Both the position numbers and the translations under genes were made by a program. A DNA stretch of 5,110 nucleotides from Archaeoglobaceae archaeon (lineage in GTDB: Archaea; Halobacteriota; Archaeoglobi; Archaeoglobales; Archaeoglobaceae), in assembly GCA_025058955.1 (NCBI GenBank), contig JANXDV010000072.1, forward strand, positions 1 to 5,110, in the 5' to 3' direction. This document shows, one piece after another, positions 1-3,650 of this stretch; within the stretch, counting starts at the first letter, position 1, and every line of letters starts with the position of its first letter. Under the pieces are notes generated by a model. It searched no databases and had not been told where the DNA came from. It worked only from the letters and a program-made list of their open reading frames with translations.

Positions 1-501
1 AAAAAGCTTGTGCTGATGAGCTACTACAATCCGATCTACAGAACTGGAATTAGAGAGTTCGTTGAAAAAGCCTATTCCAGTGGAGTTGATGCGATGCTTG
101 TCGTTGATCTACCATTTGATGAAGCGAACGAATTTGTTGAGATCTGCGGAGAGGTTGGTATGAAAAACGTATTTCTTTCAGCTCCGAACACAAGCGAAGA
201 TCGGCTTAAAGCCATAGATGAGCTTTCAGAATTCATTTATCTTGTCTCAACTTATGGTGTAACAGGTGTGAGGGATAAGGTGTCTGAATTGGCATTTAAT
301 GCCCTGAGAAAGGCTAAAAGAATTTGCAGAAAGCCGATTGCGGTCGGTTTTGGAGTTTCAAAAAGAGAACACGTTTTAGAGCTTTTCAACGCTGGAGCGG
401 ACGGAGTTGTTGTGGGCAGTGCGGTTGTTAAGCTGATCGAGCACTTCGGCGATAAGGCGGGAAAAGAGATAGAGAGATTCACAGCAGAGCTTAAGGATTA
501 A
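1..501 (+). CDS. trpA: Tryptophan synthase alpha subunit, C-terminal part (5' end outside window)
   Basis: TrpA cleaves indole-3-glycerol phosphate to indole and glyceraldehyde 3-phosphate and passes indole to TrpB through a tunnel, the last steps of tryptophan synthesis in the cytoplasm. The frame is open from base 1 (KKLVLMSYYNPIYRTG), so the GTG at 10 and ATG at 16 are internal and the gene begins to the left. The visible 166 residues match the C-terminal 60% of the usual ~250-270 residue TIM barrel: LMSYYNPI on strand 4, LVVDLPFDEA on strand 5, YLVSTYGVTGVR (the loop 6 region), PIAVGFGVS and GADGVVVGSAVVKLIE. The last two carry the glycines and serine that bind the substrate phosphate. 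The catalytic Glu and Asp of strands 2 and 3 would lie upstream and cannot be checked. In archaea trpA usually ends a trp operon; no further trp gene follows here, which fits. I see no oligo-T terminator directly after the stop. The identification is secure. Confidence 0.96.
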   Translation, partial: KKLVLMSYYNPIYRTGIREFVEKAYSSGVDAMLVVDLPFDEANEFVEICGEVGMKNVFLSAPNTSEDRLKAIDELSEFIYLVSTYGVTGVRDKVSELAFNALRKAKRICRKPIAVGFGVSKREHVLELFNAGADGVVVGSAVVKLIEHFGDKAGKEIERFTAELKD

Positions 502-574
502 AAAGGTCGAAAAGGACAAATAACTGGACTTTGGAGGCAAAAAAGAGGGTAAAAGAAGTTTCAATTTGGGATTT

Positions 575-867
575 ATTTTAAAGGATGAGATTGAAGAAAT
601 TTATTTTGATGTTATGAATAAATTTGATGAATTCTATACAGAATAGAGCTGGTAGAAGACTCCATAGCCCTAGAAAGAATCGGATACCTTATTTTTACTG
701 ATAAAATTAAAACAAACGATGCGATATTGATCTCGACCGTTATAGAAAACAAAGCTACCCATTTTGCGACAAGAGATACGAGGTTAATCGATCTTTTCAA
801 AGAAGATGAAGAATTCGCATCTATATTCAAACTGAAACTTTTAAAATTCGATAAAGATCCTGGATAA
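575..867 (+). pseudogene. Decayed PIN-domain (VapC-like) nuclease gene, C-terminal remnant
   Basis: Frame 1 is open from 631 to the TAA at 865-867 and encodes a convincing C-terminal half of a PIN domain. It has an acidic helix (VEDSIALERIGYLIF), then TNDAILISTVIENKATHF and ATRDTRLIDLF. The Asp of NDA (codon 718-720) and the Asp of TRD (codon 775-777) sit where PIN nucleases keep their last two metal-binding acidic residues. No ATG, GTG or TTG start with a ribosome site precedes this stretch, and frame 1 has a stop at 628-630. Just upstream, frame 2 (about 575-646) reads ILKDEIEEIYFDVMNKFDEF and could be the preceding helix with the conserved acidic residue, joined by a frameshift near 640-650; that join is inference. 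The first strand with its DTN-type aspartate is missing, and no VapB-like antitoxin is seen. Intact relatives would be toxin ribonucleases or other PIN nucleases. I read this as a dead gene; the left limit is approximate. Confidence 0.62.
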
Positions 868-932
868 TTGAAAACTCATAAAAATTATAATTTAATTTTA
901 TTAATTATAAGCAAAATTTCACTGAAACTTAT

Positions 933-950
933 GGAAAAATTATAAATATC
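933..950 (+). promoter_or_regulatory. Archaeal TATA box/BRE promoter for the HTH-CBS gene
   Basis: GGAAAAA (933-939) resembles a purine-rich BRE and is followed directly by TTATAAAT (940-947), a good archaeal TATA box. A box centred near 944 would place the transcription start near 970, giving a short leader of about 24 nt that includes the ribosome site at 982-990. The placement is inference from spacing. Confidence 0.65.
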
Positions 951-981
951 TTAAACGCACAATGCTAAATATTAAAATTAC

Positions 982-990
982 GGAGGTGAT
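982..990 (+). promoter_or_regulatory. Strong Shine-Dalgarno site GGAGGTGAT
   Basis: GGAGGTGAT is a full-length match to the expected archaeal anti-Shine-Dalgarno (AUCACCUCC at the 16S 3' end). It ends three bases before the ATG at 994, and its GGAGG core ends seven bases before it. It fixes the start of the HTH-CBS protein. Confidence 0.85.
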
Positions 991-993
991 TAA

Positions 994-1881
994 ATGGATC
1001 TCGAGCTAACGCAGATCCAGAAGGACATTCTGTATGCGTTGATAACGCTGTATAAGAAGAAAGCGGGTGGATCGATCAAAGGAGAAGAGATTGCAGAGCT
1101 GATAAATAGGAATCCCGGCACAGTGAGAAATCAGATGCAGGCTTTGAGAGCTTTAGGACTTGTAGAAGGAGTTCCTGGACCAAAAGGCGGATATAGACCG
1201 ACTTCGAAGGCTTACGAGTTACTTTCGATTACAAAGCCAGAGGAAAGTGTTGCGATTTCAGTTGTAGTTAACGACACTTTGATGGAAGATCTCTCTGTAG
1301 AAGAAATCGATCTGCCCTCGATCTCTAATCCTGAAGTATGCCAAGCGAGAATAAGGCTTCTTGGAGATATTAGAAAGATCGTTCCTGGAGACAGAGTTTT
1401 AGTTGGTCCTACGCCTGTAAACGAGATCGTTGTCCAAGGCAGAGTTGTTGGAAGAGATGATACCGCAAACACCTTGATCATCGACATAGAGAAGATCGTT
1501 GCCCTTCCAAAAGACACCGTAGGCGAGCACATGTCTTCTCCGATCATTTCGATCGATGCCAATGCGAAAGTCTTAGATGGTGCAAAGTTACTTGCTGAAA
1601 GGGATATCTATTGCGTGCCAGTCAAGAAAGATGGAAAGTTTGTAGGAATTTTAACGCTCGATCACATTGCAAAGGCGGTAGCACAAGGAAAATTGGATGC
1701 AAAAGCAGAAGAAGTGATGAGACCAAAGATCGTGCTTGTAGAGAAGGACACAAAGATCAGGGAAGCAATAAGGTTAATGCGAGATGAAAATGTTAGAATT
1801 TTAGTTGTCACAGATCGAGGAGAGCCTGTTGGTGTTATAACAGATCAGAAGATCTTGACAAAGCTTGCTCCAGAGCATTAA
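994..1881 (+). CDS. Winged-helix transcriptional regulator with C-terminal tandem CBS domains
   Basis: This 295-residue cytoplasmic protein is a predicted DNA-binding regulator of the archaeal HTH-CBS type (the COG2524-like group). Residues 1-78 form a winged helix: helix 1 LTQIQKDILYALITLY, then IKGEEIAELI, recognition helix NPGTVRNQMQALRALGLV (40-57), and a wing around GPKGGYRPT. Residues 84-172 form a mostly beta segment (AISVVVNDTL, GDIRKIVPGDRVLVG, NEIVVQGRVVG, TLIIDIEKIVAL) that I cannot assign to a named fold. Residues 176-231 are CBS1 (HMSSPIISIDANAKVLDGAKLL) and 238-292 are CBS2 (EEVMRPKIVLV, then REAIRLMRDENVRILVV and PVGVITDQKIL). Paired CBS domains commonly bind AMP, ATP or S-adenosylmethionine, so ligand-gated DNA binding is likely; neither ligand nor target is shown by the sequence. 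The start is fixed by a strong ribosome site, and the gene has its own promoter and stands alone. It contains 19 GATC sites in 888 bp, far above chance. The architecture is secure, the role is not. Confidence 0.9.
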   Translation: MDLELTQIQKDILYALITLYKKKAGGSIKGEEIAELINRNPGTVRNQMQALRALGLVEGVPGPKGGYRPTSKAYELLSITKPEESVAISVVVNDTLMEDLSVEEIDLPSISNPEVCQARIRLLGDIRKIVPGDRVLVGPTPVNEIVVQGRVVGRDDTANTLIIDIEKIVALPKDTVGEHMSSPIISIDANAKVLDGAKLLAERDIYCVPVKKDGKFVGILTLDHIAKAVAQGKLDAKAEEVMRPKIVLVEKDTKIREAIRLMRDENVRILVVTDRGEPVGVITDQKILTKLAPEH

Positions 1882-2936
1882 ATTTTTCTATTTTTAATCC
1901 TCGAAGCTAAGGCTAAGAAACACAAAATTGTTCCGAAGTGTAGACAACTCTTATATCCAAAATTTTCTGCTATGAATCCACCGATTAAAGATCCGATGAT
2001 CGTGGATAGATAGATCGTAGAATTAAGGAATCCTGCAGAGCTGTTTTTCTCTATATTGTTTTCAAGAAGAATCCTTAAAGATCCGACATACATGGCACTC
2101 CAGCCGATTGCGATCAAAAGTTGAATGGCTAAAAACTCATGAATCTGTGTTGCAAGAGAGTAGAGAAGAAAGGCAAGTCCAGAGAAGATCGTGCCAGCAT
2201 TTAAAAGTATATTTGGATTAAACCGCTCTATTCTCTGCATTATAATAAATTGAAGAAAAGAGTTCATGAAGTAAATGACTCCGATCCAAAATTTCGAGAT
2301 CCCAAGCTCTGAGAGGTAAATTGGAAAGATTAGCCATACAGAACTTGCTCCTACATGACGAATGAAAAATGCGGAATAGATTGAGAAGTTCTCCTTTATG
2401 ATCCTCATTGAACTCCTCGCTCTTTCAATCTTTTGGCTGGGAATTTCTTCTTTGAGAACCATAAGGAAAGCTAAGAAGAAAAGAATCGCTCCGAATGTGA
2501 AAATTCCGTAGTAAACCATTATAACTCCAGCGATCAACTGCCCAAATGCCCATCCAAGGCTTCCAAATGCTGAAAAAGATCCAACGTTCTTGTTTTTTTC
2601 ATAAGCATAAGTCAGAAGTGCTGCTGGAAATATGCCAATGGAAAATCCTACCAAAGTTCTCACAATTAAAAGCTCAATTGGATTCGAAACTAAGCACTGA
2701 GCAAAGAAGAAGATCGCTGAAAGTAGTAGCCCAGAGAGGAGTATAAGCTTTCTATTGTGAAAATCCGATAACCTGCCGAAGATGCTTGAGGCTACGAATG
2801 TCGTGAAACTATAGGCAGAAACTATAAGTCCAATTTCTATATCCGAAGCTCCTATTTCTTTTGCAAGTATGGGTATGAAGAGTAGGGATGAAGCTATGGC
2901 AACTTGAGTTAGGAAGTTTATTAGTGGAGCGTGCAT
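1878..2936 (-). CDS. Major facilitator superfamily (MFS) transporter, 12 predicted helices
   Basis: This is an integral membrane carrier of 352 residues, compact for an MFS protein (usually about 400) but apparently complete. Hydrophobic segments fall near residues 8-26, 33-56, 63-82, 87-110, 118-140, 142-161, 187-207, 214-234, 243-262, 266-288, 299-322 and 328-345, in two six-helix halves joined by a basic loop (162-186). MFS motif A between helices 2 and 3 is clear as GRLSDFHNRK (54-63). A glycine-rich helix 5 (GSLGWAFGQLIAG) loosely recalls motif C of drug/proton antiporters, which hints at efflux. The substrate cannot be told. The ATG at 2936 is the only good start: an in-frame TAA lies 27 bases upstream, and a weak AGGA-type ribosome site lies about 10 bases before the ATG. 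It follows a winged-helix gene on the same strand by 46 bp, so shared transcription and control by that regulator are likely. Its stop overlaps the stop of the convergent HTH-CBS gene by four bases. Confidence 0.88.
   Translation of the reverse strand: MHAPLINFLTQVAIASSLLFIPILAKEIGASDIEIGLIVSAYSFTTFVASSIFGRLSDFHNRKLILLSGLLLSAIFFFAQCLVSNPIELLIVRTLVGFSIGIFPAALLTYAYEKNKNVGSFSAFGSLGWAFGQLIAGVIMVYYGIFTFGAILFFLAFLMVLKEEIPSQKIERARSSMRIIKENFSIYSAFFIRHVGASSVWLIFPIYLSELGISKFWIGVIYFMNSFLQFIIMQRIERFNPNILLNAGTIFSGLAFLLYSLATQIHEFLAIQLLIAIGWSAMYVGSLRILLENNIEKNSSAGFLNSTIYLSTIIGSLIGGFIAENFGYKSCLHFGTILCFLALASRIKNRKI
1882..1897 (+). terminator. Oligo-T terminator of the HTH-CBS gene
   Basis: Two T5 tracts (1883-1887 and 1891-1895) start within two bases of the TAA. 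Archaeal RNA polymerase terminates at T-rich tracts without needing a hairpin, so this is the likely 3' end. The same bases on the other strand encode the Lys/Asn-rich C-terminus (IKNRKI) of the transporter, so the terminator lies inside coding sequence. Confidence 0.5.
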
Positions 2937-2982
2937 TGGGTGGAGATCCTGACTCGGAATTTAAGGATTGAGTGATAAAAAA

Positions 2983-3276
2983 TTATTTTAAAACTCTAAA
3001 CAGTTGTTGTAAGATCGCAATCAACCTTCTTCCTGAATCGGTCAGCTCATAGGTCTCTGAATTTTTAATGATAAGGTTAAACTCCAAGAGGGCTTTTAGG
3101 TGTCTGTCTAAAATTCCAGGATTAAGCTTCGTTTCAAACATCAGTTGCGAGAATCTTTGAGGCCCTCTTTCGAGAGAAAAAAGGATATCACTGACCCCAT
3201 TTCTTGAAATTACTTTAAGAAACTTTTGTTGATCCACATTCACCTTAACCCCGAATAACTCTTCGACGGAGATCAT
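2983..3276 (-). CDS. Small winged-helix (HxlR/ArsR-like) transcriptional regulator
   Basis: A protein of 97 residues with one DNA-binding domain, probably acting as a dimeric local regulator. From the chosen start, residues 16-36 form helix 1 (QQKFLKVISRNGVSDILFSL). RGPQRFSQLMFETK (37-50) is very like the 'GprRFseL' segment of HxlR proteins, LNPGILDRHLKALLEFNLI (51-69) is the recognition helix, and YELTDSGRRLIAILQQL is the wing plus a C-terminal helix. The usual HxlR N-terminal cysteine is absent, so redox sensing is not supported. The start is a choice: an in-frame ATG at 3312 would add MIEVITIIVVMK but has no ribosome site. The ATG at 3276 has GGTGAT five bases or so upstream and gives a normal polar N-terminus. 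A TATA-like box at 3318-3325 would also start the mRNA downstream of 3312. The gene is the first of a probable two-gene operon with the MFS transporter, and a T6 tract follows its stop, so some termination between them is possible. Confidence 0.82.
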   Translation of the reverse strand: MISVEELFGVKVNVDQQKFLKVISRNGVSDILFSLERGPQRFSQLMFETKLNPGILDRHLKALLEFNLIIKNSETYELTDSGRRLIAILQQLFRVLK

Positions 3277-3280
3277 TTTC

Positions 3281-3286
3281 ATCACC
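3281..3286 (-). promoter_or_regulatory. Ribosome binding site deciding the start of the winged-helix regulator
   Basis: On the minus strand GGTGAT lies just before the ATG at 3276, with its GGTGA core ending five bases from the start. A second, longer match, GAGGTGAT, lies at 3299-3306; it is well placed only for the GTG codons at 3288 and 3285. Neither motif can serve the ATG at 3312, because both lie downstream of it. Confidence 0.5.
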
Positions 3287-3317
3287 ACTATTATTGTAAT
3301 CACCTCAATCATTTTTT

Positions 3318-3330
3318 GTATTTAACCTTT
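3318..3330 (-). promoter_or_regulatory. Possible TATA box for the regulator-MFS operon
   Basis: Read on the minus strand the segment is AAAGGTTAAATAC: a short purine-rich run followed by TTAAATAC (3318-3325). A start about 26 bases downstream would fall near 3295, giving a leader of roughly 20 nt before the ATG at 3276. An alternative minus-strand box is TTATATAATTTT at 3371-3382, which would start the RNA near 3350. Both are inferred from spacing only. Confidence 0.4.
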
Positions 3331-3355
3331 TCTGAAAGTTTGTAATTTGAAAATG

Positions 3356-3363
3356 GTAATTAC
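3356..3363. promoter_or_regulatory. Perfect 8-bp palindrome GTAATTAC, candidate operator
   Basis: GTAATTAC lies in the middle of the divergent intergenic region, between the minus-strand and plus-strand TATA-like boxes. The half GTAATT also occurs at 3342-3347, 14 bp away. This is where a dimeric winged-helix protein such as the adjacent regulator could bind. An 8-bp AT-rich palindrome is short, so the call is weak. Confidence 0.25.
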
Positions 3364-3367
3364 TAAC

Positions 3368-3400
3368 AAAAAATTATATAAAAGTTGGAAAAAATTATAT
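3368..3400 (+). repeat. 12-bp direct repeat carrying two TATA-like boxes, 21-bp period
   Basis: AAAAAATTATAT occurs exactly at 3368-3379 and again at 3389-3400, 21 bp apart, about two turns of the helix. Each copy contains an archaeal TATA-like core. The pair sits in the roughly 110-bp AT-rich region between the divergent regulator gene and the small cysteine-rich gene. It could be two tandem promoters or a duplicated factor-binding site. Confidence 0.6.
3387..3400 (+). promoter_or_regulatory. TATA box/BRE for the small four-cysteine gene; predicts a leaderless mRNA
   Basis: GGAAAAA followed by ATTATAT forms a BRE plus TATA box centred near 3397. The usual 25-27 base spacing puts the transcription start at about 3423, the A of the ATG. 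No Shine-Dalgarno match occurs in the bases before that ATG. Together these features point to a leaderless transcript. The upstream copy (3368-3379) would instead start RNA near 3402. Confidence 0.5.
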
Positions 3401-3422
3401 CCTCGCTCAAAAAAGCAACTTT

Positions 3423-3650
3423 ATGATGGTTTCTGAAGCTATAAAGCTCTCTGTCACCTTGAGAAATACCAGAGCTCTTGTTTTATTCAATACAAAAAGT
3501 AAAAGCTACAGAGTTGTGGATTGCTCAAGAAGATCTTTTTGCAGAATTTATATATCAAAAAACTGTCCCCCATATTGCGAGATCATAGTTGCGGTGAAGG
3601 ATTTTGCTCTGAAAAGAAGAAAACCTAAAGCTGAGGTTGTAGAGCTATAA
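3423..3650 (+). CDS. Small basic four-cysteine protein of unknown function
   Basis: I do not recognise this 75-residue protein. It is basic (about 16 Lys/Arg against 6 Asp/Glu), has no signal peptide or membrane segment, and seems to alternate beta strands (IKLSVTLRN, RALVLFN, SYRVVDC, CRIYIS, CEIIVAVKDF) before a highly basic tail (ALKRRKPKAEVVEL). Four cysteines lie at 34, 40, 48 and 52 (C-x5-C-x7-C-x3-C), the last two in NCPPYCE. They could bind zinc or form disulfides, but the spacing matches no metal motif I can name. Support for a real gene is its archaeal codon use (AGA for every Arg codon), a TATA box at the right distance for a leaderless start, and compact packing: its stop overlaps the stop of elp3 by six bases. 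The second codon is also ATG, so the start could be 3426. It may have no counterpart outside close relatives. Confidence 0.66.
   Translation: MMVSEAIKLSVTLRNTRALVLFNTKSKSYRVVDCSRRSFCRIYISKNCPPYCEIIVAVKDFALKRRKPKAEVVEL

Larger units (their letters stand above)
502..993. other. 492-bp stretch with no intact gene between trpA and the HTH-CBS regulator
   Basis: The left part (502-574) is purine-rich with stops in all forward frames, including 521-523 and 550-552, and has no recognisable feature. The middle holds the PIN-domain remnant. The right part (868-993) is strongly AT-rich and carries the promoter and ribosome site of the following gene. The frame open on the opposite strand at 612-830 is a mirror of the PIN remnant and has no family resemblance. 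No tRNA-like or other structured RNA was recognised by eye. Confidence 0.6.

Noticed and set aside
252..482. Open frame on the minus strand inside trpA
   Set aside because: It is antisense to a strongly conserved enzyme, its translation is Ser/Leu/Pro-rich with no family resemblance, and it lacks a ribosome site or promoter.
376..564. Open frame on the minus strand across the trpA end
   Set aside because: It mostly mirrors trpA coding sequence and has an unconvincing composition; nothing supports its translation.
624..701. Possible C/D box RNA (TTGATGA at about 624 and CTGA at 698)
   Set aside because: The C box is imperfect, no C'/D' pair lies between, no terminal stem is evident, and the stretch is better explained as PIN coding remnant.
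612..830. 72-codon open frame on the minus strand
   Set aside because: It is the shadow of the PIN-domain remnant, whose forward translation has clear family motifs while the reverse one has none.
831..930. 10-bp direct repeat ACTGAAACTT at 831-840 and 921-930
   Set aside because: Repeats of this length are expected by chance several times in 5 kb, and the flanks do not look like target-site duplications or element ends.
1212..1562. 116-codon open frame antisense to the HTH-CBS gene
   Set aside because: The forward gene is certain; the reverse product is Ser/Thr/Ile-rich noise produced by the forward codon bias.
2546..2746. 66-codon plus-strand frame within the MFS gene
   Set aside because: It lies wholly antisense to the transporter and has no promoter, ribosome site or recognisable motif.
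3327..3338. Imperfect inverted repeat CTTT-TCTG-AAAG upstream of the regulator
   Set aside because: Four-base arms in AT-rich DNA are not meaningful and no neighbouring copy supports an operator.
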